A stretch of DNA of 64,000 bases from Flavobacterium sp. 140616W15 (GTDB taxonomy: Bacteria; Bacteroidota; Bacteroidia; Flavobacteriales; Flavobacteriaceae). Within the stretch, counting starts at the first letter, position 1, and each line of letters opens with the position of its first letter. Shown one piece after another: positions 51,515 through 61,400 of this stretch. The DNA is taken from assembly GCF_003668995.1 (NCBI RefSeq), contig NZ_CP033068.1, positions 806,001 through 870,000 of the forward strand, given 5' to 3'. A program made the position numbers and the translations under genes. Under the pieces are notes generated by a model. The model saw only the letters and a list, made by a program, of their open reading frames with translations, had not been told where the DNA came from and ran no database searches.

Positions 51515-53965
51515 ATGCATTTTGTACAAGTCATTTTACCACTTTCATTAGCTAAAACGTTTACGTATCGTATTTCTGAAGTGGAGTTTAATTTCATTAA
51601 GAAAGGAATGCGGGTTGCTGTGCCTTTTGGTAAAAGTAAAATGTATACAGCATTGGTACTCGAAACACATCAGAATGAACCAACGTTGTATGAGGCCAAA
51701 GAGATTCACCAAATTCTTGACGAAAGACCAATTGCTACCGAAATTCAAATAAAACATTGGCTTTGGATTGCATCCTATTATATGTGCGCCATTGGTGATG
51801 TATATCGAGGAGCATTCCCAAGTGGTTTATTATTAGAAAGTGAAACGGTAATTACACATAAGGCAGGTGTTTTTGTAGATGAAACTACTTTAACCGATGA
51901 AGAATATTTAGTTTATGAAGCATTACAGCATCAGAGTTCGCTCAAGGTTCAGGATATTGTTGCTGTTTTAAATAAAAAAAATGTTTTCCCTATTCTTCAA
52001 AAATTAATAGATAAAGATATTGTTATTCTTGAACAGGAAATACAAGAAAGTTATAAGCCAAAGCTAGTTCGCTATGTAAAGTTACATAGCAAATATGATT
52101 CAAATCAAGGGTTAAATGAGTTGTTGGAGGTGCTTAAAAATGCAGCGAAACAAAAAGAAATTGTTTTGGCATATTTTCAACTGAGTGCAGTCGAGAAGAA
52201 ACCAATTACGGTTAAGAAACTCGTTGAAGCATCGCAATCATCATCGGCGGTTGTAAAAGCGTTAATTGAGAAAGAGATTTTTGAAGAGTATTTTTTACAG
52301 CAAGACCGAATTAATTTTACAGGTAAAAGCACAGAAAAAGAACTGCAATTAAGTTCGGTTCAGCAAACTGCTTTCGAGGAAATTAAAAATAGCTTTATTG
52401 AAAAAGAGGTTTGTTTACTTCATGGAGTAACTTCTAGTGGTAAAACGGAGATTTATATTAAACTTATAGAAGAGTATTTAGCAACAGGAAGGCAAATTTT
52501 ATATTTGTTGCCTGAAATTGCGCTAACAACACAATTGGTTACTAGATTGCGAGTTCATTTTGGGAATAAGGTGGCTGTTTTTCATTCTAAATACAGCAAT
52601 AATGAGCGAGTTGAGGTTTGGGAACAGACTTTGTCGAATGTAGAAAATGCTCAAATAATAATAGGGGCGAGGTCGGCTTTGTTTTTGCCATTTGCAAATT
52701 TGGGTTTGCTTATTGTTGATGAAGAGCATGAGCAGACTTTTAAACAAGTAGACCCGGCTCCACGCTACCATGCACGCGATGCAGCAATTGTTTTGGCGAA
52801 TTTTCATAAAGCCAAGGTGCTTTTGGGATCAGCAACTCCAAGTTTAGAGACTTATTTTAATGCGCAATCACAGAAATATGGATTGGTAACAGTTACTGAG
52901 CGTTATAATAATGTTCGAATGCCAGATATTACGTTGGTTGATTTAAAAGATAAGTATTTTAGAAAACGCATGACTGGGCATTTTAGTGATGTTTTAACTG
53001 AAGCAATTTCAGAAGCGATAACTTTAGGTGAGCAAGTTATATTGTTTCAAAACAGACGAGGATATTCACCTATTATAGAATGTATCACTTGTGGGCATGT
53101 GCCGCAATGCCAGCAGTGCGATGTGAGTCTTACTTTTCATAAACATAAAAATCAACTGCGTTGTCATTATTGTGGATATAGTATGGCAAAGCCAACAAAC
53201 TGTCATAGTTGTTCTAGTATTGATTTAACTACCAAAGGATTTGGTACAGAACAAATTGAGCAGGAGTTGCTTGCACTTTTTCCAAATGCCAAAACAGGTA
53301 GAATGGATCAAGATACAACACGAGGTAAGTTTGGATTTGAGAAAATCATTGATAGTTTTAAAAATCGTGAGATAGATATTTTGGTTGGAACACAAATGCT
53401 TGCTAAAGGATTGGATTTTGATAATGTAAGTTTGGTAGGGATTATGAATGCCGATAATATGTTGTTTCATCCAGATTTTAGAGCTTTCGAGCGTAGTTTT
53501 CAAATGATGATGCAGGTTTCTGGGCGTGCAGGGCGTTCAGAGAAACAAGGTAAAGTTGTGATTCAGACTTATAATCCTAATCATAACACAATACAGCAGG
53601 TTACTAATAATGACTATGCAGGAATGTATAGGGAGCAATTATACGATAGATTAATTTATAGGTACCCACCTTATTTTAGGATAATTAAGTTAACGCTTAA
53701 GCATCGTGATTTTGATAGATTAAAAGAAGGTTCTATGTGGTTGTATCAAGTTTTGAGTCAGAATTTGAATATGCCAGTGCTAGGACCAGAGGAGCCTGCT
53801 ATTAGTCGAATTAGAAATGAGTATATCCGAACAATTTTAATCAAAATACCACAAGAAATGCCTTTGGGAGGTACAAAAAAAACTATTCAGAAAATTCTGA
53901 ATAGTTTTGAGGCTGTTGCGCAATATAGAGCGATAAAAGTAATTATAAATGTAGACTTTTATTAA
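51515..53965 (+). CDS. priA: Primosomal protein N' (replication restart helicase)
   Basis: An 816-aa 3'-5' DNA helicase that reloads the replisome at stalled forks. It has an N-terminal 3'-DNA-binding domain (residues 1-110, SLAKTFTYRI start), a Walker A GVTSSGKTE (about 305-313), a DEEH box (about 407-410), and helicase motifs SATPS and QNRRG. The eight-cysteine zinc insert is present (CITCGHVPQCQQCD…CHYCGYSM…CHSC, about 527-570), then TQMLAKGLDF and SGRAGRSEK. Bacteroidota length is normal. It is convergent with the LytTR gene, 4 bases apart. A perfect 13-bp hairpin (53879-53908) lies within its last 30 codons. Confidence 0.96.
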   Translation: MHFVQVILPLSLAKTFTYRISEVEFNFIKKGMRVAVPFGKSKMYTALVLETHQNEPTLYEAKEIHQILDERPIATEIQIKHWLWIASYYMCAIGDVYRGAFPSGLLLESETVITHKAGVFVDETTLTDEEYLVYEALQHQSSLKVQDIVAVLNKKNVFPILQKLIDKDIVILEQEIQESYKPKLVRYVKLHSKYDSNQGLNELLEVLKNAAKQKEIVLAYFQLSAVEKKPITVKKLVEASQSSSAVVKALIEKEIFEEYFLQQDRINFTGKSTEKELQLSSVQQTAFEEIKNSFIEKEVCLLHGVTSSGKTEIYIKLIEEYLATGRQILYLLPEIALTTQLVTRLRVHFGNKVAVFHSKYSNNERVEVWEQTLSNVENAQIIIGARSALFLPFANLGLLIVDEEHEQTFKQVDPAPRYHARDAAIVLANFHKAKVLLGSATPSLETYFNAQSQKYGLVTVTERYNNVRMPDITLVDLKDKYFRKRMTGHFSDVLTEAISEAITLGEQVILFQNRRGYSPIIECITCGHVPQCQQCDVSLTFHKHKNQLRCHYCGYSMAKPTNCHSCSSIDLTTKGFGTEQIEQELLALFPNAKTGRMDQDTTRGKFGFEKIIDSFKNREIDILVGTQMLAKGLDFDNVSLVGIMNADNMLFHPDFRAFERSFQMMMQVSGRAGRSEKQGKVVIQTYNPNHNTIQQVTNNDYAGMYREQLYDRLIYRYPPYFRIIKLTLKHRDFDRLKEGSMWLYQVLSQNLNMPVLGPEEPAISRIRNEYIRTILIKIPQEMPLGGTKKTIQKILNSFEAVAQYRAIKVIINVDFY

Positions 53966-53969
53966 TGCT

Positions 53970-54668
53970 TTAATGAGTTATTGATAATGCGCGAACTAAG
54001 TCTTCTTTTTTATTTCGACTTAATGGAATTTTTGTAATACCGATTTCGGCAAACTTACTATTAAAGCGTTCTACTTTGTCAATATTTATAATATATGACT
54101 TGTGTACGCGAATGAATTTTTCTTTTGATAAATCATTTTCAAAAGATTTCATTGTTGAAAGAACTAAGTTACTATCGTCTTCGGTTACTACTCTTACATA
54201 GTCGCCAAAAGCTTCAATCCACTTAATTTTTGCAGTGAAAATTTTAAGTTTTTTGAGGTTGCTTTTGATAAAAATATGCTCGCCTTCATCTTCTTTTACA
54301 TCGGTTCGTAAGGCATATAAGTCTAATGCTCTTTTAACAGAAGCATTAAAGCGGTCTATGGCTATTGGTTTTTGGAGATAGTCGGTAGCATCGTAATCAA
54401 AAGCCTTTAAAGCATATTCGGCCTTAGAGGTAATAAAGATTATTTGGGGCTTTGTTTTTAGGCCATCTAAAAAATCAAAACCATTTATAACAGGCATTTC
54501 GATATCTAAAAATATCAAATCAATATTATTTAAAGAGATACAGCTTCGAGCTTCGATTGCATTAGAAAAATCTCCAACCAAGTGTAAATTCGTATGATTA
54601 TTGACTAACTTTGAGATGATGGTTCTTTGGATAGAACTATCGTCTACTACAACACAATTTAGTTTCAT
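53970..54668 (-). CDS. LytTR-family response regulator
   Basis: A 232-aa transcription regulator. Residues 1-120 are a receiver domain with acidic pair VVDDSS (about 6-11), phospho-acceptor Asp in DLIFLDIEMP (about residue 56) and Lys of the FITSKAEYA segment (about 78-86). Residues about 130-232 form a LytTR DNA-binding domain (WIEAFGDYVRV; FIRVHKSYIINIDKV; IPLSRNKKEDLV). No histidine kinase is adjacent, so its partner is unknown. The gene is convergent with priA and divergent from rpsF. Confidence 0.92.
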   Translation of the reverse strand: MKLNCVVVDDSSIQRTIISKLVNNHTNLHLVGDFSNAIEARSCISLNNIDLIFLDIEMPVINGFDFLDGLKTKPQIIFITSKAEYALKAFDYDATDYLQKPIAIDRFNASVKRALDLYALRTDVKEDEGEHIFIKSNLKKLKIFTAKIKWIEAFGDYVRVVTEDDSNLVLSTMKSFENDLSKEKFIRVHKSYIINIDKVERFNSKFAEIGITKIPLSRNKKEDLVRALSITH

Positions 54669-54774
54669 AACATTTAAATTTAGGGAATGTAGTAGTAAAT
54701 ATAGATTTATTTTTCTTTTAAACCTAGATTTTAGGCTTATTTTTTACCATACGTCGAATAAAAGCAAAAAAGTG

Positions 54775-54804
54775 TTGTATATATAAAATAATTGGTTACT
54801 TTTG
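54775..54804 (+). promoter_or_regulatory. Promoter of the rpsF-rpsR-rplI operon
   Basis: TTG at 54775-54777, a 19-base spacer, and TACTTTTG at 54797-54804: a full match to the flavobacterial consensus, 31 bases before the rpsF start. Confidence 0.78.
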
Positions 54805-54835
54805 CACCCAATTTTAACAAATAAATATTAGATTT

Positions 54836-55177
54836 ATGAATCATTATGAAACTGTTTTCATTTTAAATCCCGTTTTATCTGAGGTTCAGGTGAAGGAAAC
54901 AGTAACGAAATTTGAAGAATTTCTTACTAGTAGAGGAGCTGAAATGGTATCAAAAGAGGATTGGGGCCTAAAGAAAATGGCTTACGAAATCCAAAACAAA
55001 AAAAGTGGTTTTTATCACTTATTTGAGTTCAAAGTAGCAGGAGAAGTTCTAATTGCTTTTGAAACTGAATTTAGACGTGACGAGAGAGTTATGCGTTTCT
55101 TAACTGTAAGTTTAGATAAACACGCTATTTCTTGGGCTGAGAGAAGAAGAACAAAATTAAAATCTACAAAAGCTTAA
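54836..55177 (+). CDS. rpsF: 30S ribosomal protein S6
   Basis: Small-subunit protein that binds S18 and 16S rRNA in the platform. The 113-aa ferredoxin-like protein begins [16 protein letters not shown], has [23 protein letters not shown] (about residues 43-65) and [11 protein letters not shown] (about 80-90). Standard length for Bacteroidota. First gene of the S6-S18-L9 operon. Confidence 0.97.
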   Translation: MNHYETVFILNPVLSEVQVKETVTKFEEFLTSRGAEMVSKEDWGLKKMAYEIQNKKSGFYHLFEFKVAGEVLIAFETEFRRDERVMRFLTVSLDKHAISWAERRRTKLKSTKA

Positions 55178-55182
55178 TTATT

Positions 55183-55479
55183 ATGTCTACAATAGAGCAA
55201 TCAGCAAAAGGAAAAAAAGACGGAGATATCAGATATTTAACGCCTTTAAACATCGAAACTAACAAAACTAAAAAGTATTGTCGTTTCAAAAAATCAGGAA
55301 TCAAATATATCGATTATAAAGATGCAGATTTCTTATTGAAATTCGTTAATGAGCAAGGAAAAATTCTTCCTCGTCGTTTAACAGGAACTTCTTTAAAATA
55401 CCAAAGAAAAGTGTCTGTAGCAGTTAAGAGAGCTCGTCACTTAGCTTTAATGCCATACGTGGCCGATTTATTAAAATAA
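55183..55479 (+). CDS. rpsR: 30S ribosomal protein S18
   Basis: A 98-aa platform protein and partner of S6. It shows [20 protein letters not shown] (about residues 30-49), [34 protein letters not shown] to the end. The N-terminal extension (residues 1-20) is usual in Bacteroidota. It lies 5 bases after rpsF. Confidence 0.97.
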
Positions 55480-55543
55480 TATTAAACTAAAGTTGTTGGT
55501 TTCCGTCAAACGAACCTAACTTCTCAAATATAAGGACAACAAC

Positions 55544-55984
55544 ATGGAACTTATTTTAAAACAAGACGTACAGAATCTAGGATTTAAAGATGATGTAGTA
55601 TCTGTAAAAGCGGGTTACGGTCGTAACTTTTTAATTCCTCAAGGTTTTGCTACTTTAGCAACTCCTTCTGCAAAAAAAGTATTGGCTGAAAACCTAAAAC
55701 AAAGAGCACACAAAGAGGCTAAGATTGTTGATGACGCTAAGAAAATAGCAGAAGCATTGAAAGCTCTTGAAATTAAAATTTTCGCAAAAGCTGGTGGAGA
55801 GAAACTTTTTGGTTCTATCACTAACATAGATATTGCTGAAGCTTTGGAAAAAGCGGGTAACTCTATCGAAAGAAAATTTATTACTAGCGGTATCGTAAAA
55901 CGTACTGGTAAATATGCTGCAAGCATTAGATTACACAGAGATGTTGTAGTTGAATTACCATACGAAATTGTTGCTGAAAAGTAA
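55544..55984 (+). CDS. rplI: 50S ribosomal protein L9
   Basis: A 146-aa large-subunit protein with the two-lobed L9 plan: an N-terminal domain (MELILKQDVQNLGFKDD…VKAGYGRNFLIPQGFA), a long connecting helix (about residues 42-75) and a C-terminal domain (GGEKLFGSITNIDIAEAL…YAASIRLHRDVVVELPYEI). It ends the operon, with a terminator 20 bases on. The 64-base gap from rpsR holds a weak inverted repeat (GTTGTT…AACAAC). Confidence 0.97.
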   Translation: MELILKQDVQNLGFKDDVVSVKAGYGRNFLIPQGFATLATPSAKKVLAENLKQRAHKEAKIVDDAKKIAEALKALEIKIFAKAGGEKLFGSITNIDIAEALEKAGNSIERKFITSGIVKRTGKYAASIRLHRDVVVELPYEIVAEK

Positions 55985-56004
55985 TAGTTTTAATTTATAA
56001 TATG

Positions 56005-56034
56005 AAATCCCGATGTAAATCGGGATTTTTTTTT
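56005..56034 (+). terminator. Terminator of the rpsF-rpsR-rplI operon
   Basis: Stem AAATCCCGAT / ATCGGGATTT with loop GTAA, followed by nine T. Confidence 0.92.
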
Positions 56035-56093
56035 GAATATTAAACAGGCTTGAAATATTTAATTATATTATAAAAGCCATAAATGTTTTAAAA

Positions 56094-56567
56094 ATGAAAT
56101 ACGCAAGATTAACAAAAGAACAATTTGATGAATTAAATGCTGAATTTGCAAGCTTTTTAGGAACGCAGGCAATTGATAAGGCAGAGTGGGATTCGATCAA
56201 AATAAACAAGCCAGAGGTAGCTGAGCAAGAGCTAGATGTGTTTTCGGATTTAATTTGGGAAGGAGTTCTTTCTAGAGCTGAATTTTTAGAGCATTTTTCT
56301 AAAAATCATATTTTCCTGTTTCAATGTTTTGATACACATGTTCAATCTATAGTTTTGAAATCATTAGTCCCAGAAACGGATTTCTTAACTAAAGAAGGTT
56401 TACAATGGTTAAGCGATAATATGTTTACTGAAACTATTGAGATGAAAGTTGGTAAAAAAGTTTTTACTGATGATCGTAATGCTTCTATTTTTGAATTAAT
56501 TCAACAAGGTGCATTCCTGAGCGATGGGCAATTGTTTAAACAAATAAATACGATTATAGAATCGTAA
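56094..56567 (+). CDS. DUF6495 family protein
   Basis: A 157-aa soluble, acidic, mostly helical protein (MKYARLTKEQFDELNAEFASFLG…) with conserved-looking DVFSDLIWEGVLSRAEFLEHFSK (about residues 50-72) and FLFQCFDTHVQSIVLKS. In flavobacteria it is commonly found right behind rplI and is annotated DUF6495; its job is unknown. Normal length and no signal peptide. Confidence 0.85.
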   Translation: MKYARLTKEQFDELNAEFASFLGTQAIDKAEWDSIKINKPEVAEQELDVFSDLIWEGVLSRAEFLEHFSKNHIFLFQCFDTHVQSIVLKSLVPETDFLTKEGLQWLSDNMFTETIEMKVGKKVFTDDRNASIFELIQQGAFLSDGQLFKQINTIIES

Positions 56568-56607
56568 TTATTGATCATTACTTTATTCAATAAATTAAGG
56601 GTTGATT

Positions 56608-57252
56608 TTATATTCTAATTAGTATATTTTTTACAGCCCATATTTCTTTAATGTCATCAGAATCAATAGTTGTATTTCTGAAAAAAGTATTATCGTTGCT
56701 TAAAGTAAAATTATTTTCCAAAGGACTATTATTAATTACTCTATTAATAATTAGTCCTTTTGTTTTGCTTATTATTACTGCGATGGCATTTTCTTCAATA
56801 GATTTTATATCTGTAATTTCACATACTACAAAAGAATTTGCATTTATAGTTGGGTTCATGTTATTGCTTACTATCTCAAATGCCCTGGAGATTTTGCTTT
56901 GTATAAAAGGAAAATGATATTGAGGTAAACTGCTTAATAAATCTTCATTTCCAAGACAATATTCAAATTGAAGCTCTCTTTTTATTAAAGGAGTATTGTT
57001 TACGATTATATTATTAACTTTTTCGTTGTAGCTTTTTTCTGAGAGTATTTTATTTAGGTCGATTTCGTGAAGATTGCAAATTGAGATTATTGCACTATAA
57101 TCTAAAGTATCTCTTTTTTTCCATGTAGAGATAGTATTTGGTTTGATATTCAGTAGTTTAGATAGATCAATATCAGTATTTATTTGTAATGCCTTTTTTA
57201 ATCTTTTTAAGATTAAATTCGCATTTAGTGATTTTTTCGCTTGCATATTCAA
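56608..57252 (-). CDS. CI/LexA-like transcriptional repressor
   Basis: A 214-aa regulator. Residues about 14-70 form a phage CI-type helix-turn-helix (LKRLKKALQINTDIDLSKLLNIKPNTISTWKKR). Residues about 115-214 resemble an S24/LexA-type peptidase or dimerisation domain (FEIVSNNMNPTINANSFVVCEI; NAIAVIISKTKGLIINRVI). The SxM-type serine position has Asn-Asn-Met, and the catalytic Lys is not evident, so self-cleavage is doubtful. The inverted repeat TAATTAATCTT / AAGATTAATTA (57298-57308, 57335-57345) just upstream could be its operator. It may be a phage-derived orphan regulator. Confidence 0.75.
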   Translation of the reverse strand: MNMQAKKSLNANLILKRLKKALQINTDIDLSKLLNIKPNTISTWKKRDTLDYSAIISICNLHEIDLNKILSEKSYNEKVNNIIVNNTPLIKRELQFEYCLGNEDLLSSLPQYHFPFIQSKISRAFEIVSNNMNPTINANSFVVCEITDIKSIEENAIAVIISKTKGLIINRVINNSPLENNFTLSNDNTFFRNTTIDSDDIKEIWAVKNILIRI

Positions 57253-58494
57253 AAAAAGATTTTTACATTTATGAAATATTAATCATTGAACGACTGTTAA
57301 TTAATCTTAACACTATCGATTAAATAGTTGAAAAAAGATTAATTACTTTATTTTTTAAGTTAATATCTTAAAAATTTAAAATCATTGCTCAAATCGCATA
57401 ACGCCAAAACTCAGATATAATTCTGATTTAAGTATAAATAGGTTATTTTATATAGAATCAGGGATATTCTAATGTCAAATGTGGAGCAATATATAAAAAA
57501 ATGATTATTTATTATTATTCTAATTTGTTTTTCTGTCATAAAATAATATAATACCACATAGTAGCATGAGGACTTTTAAAAAGAGTCTTTAAATAAGAAG
57601 AATTTTTGCACGTTTTTGTCAATTATTATTTAATATGGATGCTTATGGAATATATAATTACTTTTTTCAGAAGGAATAGATTCTTCTCATATTTATTTCT
57701 TGTTTCACAGTCGTTCAATCAAAAATTAAATGCCATATCATTTTTTGCTTCTACAAGTAAAAAAGAGTTTTTCTTATTTGATAATTTTATAAATCAATTG
57801 GTTCTTTTTGTTTTTAAAACAAATAACCCGTTTGATCAATGTAGCAATAATTATCGATGTCATTTATTCTATAACAATACATAATAGTATTATTAATTGA
57901 GTCTTCAATCCCCTGAAGCACAACTCGACTACTCTGGTATTGGTCATAAGTCTATTTTTCCATTTAATAGATTTTAATTTTCACATCTCTATAGGATTCA
58001 TTTCTTATGATTATTGTGTAAAGTTTTCAAGTACTTAAAATCGTCGAATTAAAATTTCTAGTTTTTATTTTTTTATGGATGCACATAAATGCATCGCATA
58101 CAGGTTATTATTGCCTAATGTTAACTAAAATAATGAAAGTAGAATCCCGAATAAATACCATTAATCTCTTAAAAAATATTTTTATGAAATTAAAACCTAC
58201 TTTAATTGATTTCGCTAGTAAACAACTTTCTTTTTTTAAGATCTATTTGACTTTTATTTTTTGTCGAATTATGGGATCACACACTTCTTTGCAAATTGAG
58301 TTTGTAGCAAATTCGGAGTAATTTTTATAGTCTTTAAAATTAAGATATTTTTCAGAGCATTAGAATGTTTATCTGATGGTTTGTTAGTACAGCTATATTT
58401 AATAATCTCTGTTTCTTAAAATATGGGATTGTAGATGGCATCACTTATTTGCCATATTGGAATTTATTTATCACTTTATTAATCTCTCAGGAAT
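57253..58494. other. 1.24-kb gene-free region before the giant surface protein
   Basis: Frames here (57606-57884, 58079-58321) lack coding character. Two structures stand out. One is a close inverted repeat of 11 bp (57298-57308 / 57335-57345). The other is a 13-bp perfect inverted repeat ATTGAACGACTGT / ACAGTCGTTCAAT at 57285-57297 and 57707-57719, enclosing 409 bp. I find no clear TAnnTTTG promoter for the downstream gene. Confidence 0.55.
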
Positions 58495-61400
58495 ATGAAA
58501 ACATTTTTCTTAACAATAAAAAAGGGGGCATTTCTGCAAAATTATTTGTGGTTGTTTTTGATATTAATTCCCTTTTCGAGCTCTTTCTCACAAAATTTTT
58601 GCAGACCTGACTCACAGACTAATAGTGTAGGAGGAGTATTATGTGTGGGTATGAGTGTAACTACTCCAGATGATGCATTTGATGGAAACATGGCTACTTT
58701 TGCTTCTATATCAAATGTTTTAGGTTTAGCTTGTTTTGCACAAGAGACATTCCATTTTAATCAAACAGCTAAAGCAGGTGACCAAATTGTTGTTTATTTT
58801 AATACTGGAAATGGTGTTTTGGAAGCTGATTTGCTCACGAACGGAACTATTCGGGCAAAAAATGGAGCAGCTAATGTTGGACCAGCAGTAGCATTAAGCA
58901 GTGGAATATTAAATCTCCAAATATTGGATGATGTAAACAAAATAGGGGTCATAAAATACACATTACCCGGAGATGCAAATAGTGTGCAAATTCAAAGTGG
59001 AGGACTTTTAAGCGCATTTTTAAGTTTAAGAATATATGAAGTTCGCTTACAATTTGCTAAGCCTACAATTGTTGGAGGAAATACACAAGCGGTATGTTCT
59101 GGACAGCCAATAACACTTACTGCCACCGCAGCGGCTGGTACTACACTAGCATGGTACGATTCCCCTACATCGACTACACCACTTTCAAATATTAATACTT
59201 TTACCACACCAGCTTTAACAACTGCAACAACTTATTATGTAAGTAGTTCAAGAAATGTAGGTTGTGAGAGTGACGAACGCGTGCCTGTAACTATAAATAT
59301 TACAAATCCGATATTACCAAATATAGATAGTAGTGGGACAGTAATTTGTTCTACTGGACCTACACAATCGACTACTTTATCGGTAATAAATCCAGTACCA
59401 GGAACAATTTATACTTGGTATAGTGCAGGAGGTGCTTTCATTGCTTCTGGTAATACCTTGACTAGGACAGTGCCTATTGGAGTTTCTAATTTTTTTGTAG
59501 AAGCAGCTATTGGAGCCTGCAAAACACCAACAAGAACTCCTGTTAGTGTTACTTCGACTCAGGTTCCTGCAGTTCCAATAGTATTAACACGAAGTGTATC
59601 TATACTGTCTGGTCAAAATGCAACTTTAAATGCTTCATCAACGGATCCAAGTGTTACTTTTGATTGGTATGATGCAGCTACGGGAGGAACTAAGTTACTA
59701 GCAAATTCTCCTACATATACTACTCCTATCTTAACTGCAAATAAGACCTATTATGTTGAGGCAGTTAGTGCTACAGGAGGGTGTGTAAGTGCAACTAGAG
59801 TCGCAATAAATATAACTGTTTCGACTAATCCATTAGGAGGATGTCAGGATGCTAATAGCCAACAGACAGCTCAAAACGGACTTTGTTTATTATGTTCTCC
59901 GAATAATCCTAATAATTCGGTTGATGAAAATGTTAATACAGCCACCACCTTATCAGTACCTGTTGGTTTAGTTACTGGCTGGATTCAGCAAACGTTGCAG
60001 TTTAATAACTCAGGTCAGGCTGGAGATGTTATCACGGTAGATTTAGAAATTCCAACGGGACTTTTAGATATAAGTGCCTTAAGTTATATTTCATTAGCTA
60101 CTTATAATGGTGCGACATATAATAATGATAGGGTAGCTGTAAACAGTTCACTTTTAAATATTCAATTATTAACGGGTAATCGTTTTAAAGCAAGTCTTAT
60201 AGCAGGTTCTGCCTTTGATCGTGTTGAGATTAGATTAGGTGGCTTAGCCACTTTAGTATCCAGTCTTAATATTTACGGGGCTTCATATAAATTTAAGGCA
60301 AGAACCATAACTGGTAATACGACGATTTGTAGCGGACAAACAACAACCTTAACTTCTAGTGCAACTTTAGATGAAACGATTAAATGGTATGATGCTTTAA
60401 CAGGAGGTAATTTATTGAGTAGTACCAATGCTTATACAACATTACCATTAACTGTAAATACTACTTATTATATAGAAGTTACTCGTAATGGTTGTGTGAA
60501 TAGTGAAAGATTTCCTGTTACAGTAACAGTTAATAATCCTGTTGCTCCAACAACAGTTGTCGCTGTTCCTTTAAATTTATGCAGCGGACAATCGTCAACA
60601 TTAACAATTCAATCGCCTGTTGCTGGAACTACCTATAAATGGTATGATGAATCTGCGGGTGGAAATTTAGTATTTACAGGTACGACTTATACGACACCAG
60701 GTTTAACTGCTTCTGTAACTTATCATGTTGAAGCAGTTATTGGAAGTTGTTCAAGTCCTGCACGTACTCCGGTACATGTAAATGTTAATCCTGTACCAGC
60801 AGTACCAACTATAGCGTTATCAACAGTAGTTATACAATCTGGACAGAATGTTACTTTGCAGGTTACAAATCCTGTAACAGATGTAGCTTACGATTGGTAT
60901 GATGCTCCAACTAATGGAAACTTACTATCATCTGGTACAACCTCATATACACCATCTCCATCTTTAATAACAAATAAGAGCTTTTATATTGCAGCGAGAA
61001 GTACAACTACAGATTGTACAAATGGTACAAGGGCTGTTATTAATGTTGTTATAAGTAATTCTATTAATTCTTGTTTATTGGCTAATTCACAAGTAACTTC
61101 CAGAGGAGGGACAACGAATTGTTTATTATGTGGTTCAACAAATAACGGAGCTTCTGTGGATGGAAATAATGCAACTGCAGCCAACCTTTCAATACCTGTT
61201 GGTCTATTAGGTGATTATATGCAACAAGCATTAACCTTCCCTACAGTTGGTCAGGCAGGAGATATTATAGATGTAGAGCTAGGGATTCCTGTAGGGCTCC
61301 TTGATATAAGTGCTCTTTCTAATGTTAGTTTGCAAAGTTTTAATTTAGCATCCCCTAATGCTGATCTAACCACTATTAATTCACTTTTAAATGTTCAATT

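Noticed and set aside
53890..53965. Terminator for priA within its own 3' end
   Set aside because: The hairpin is followed by GAGGCTG, not a T run, so it is not a standard terminator.
57606..58321. Two plus-strand ORFs (92 and 80 codons)
   Set aside because: Biased Phe/Ile/Asn composition from AT-rich DNA, poor start contexts and no recognisable family.
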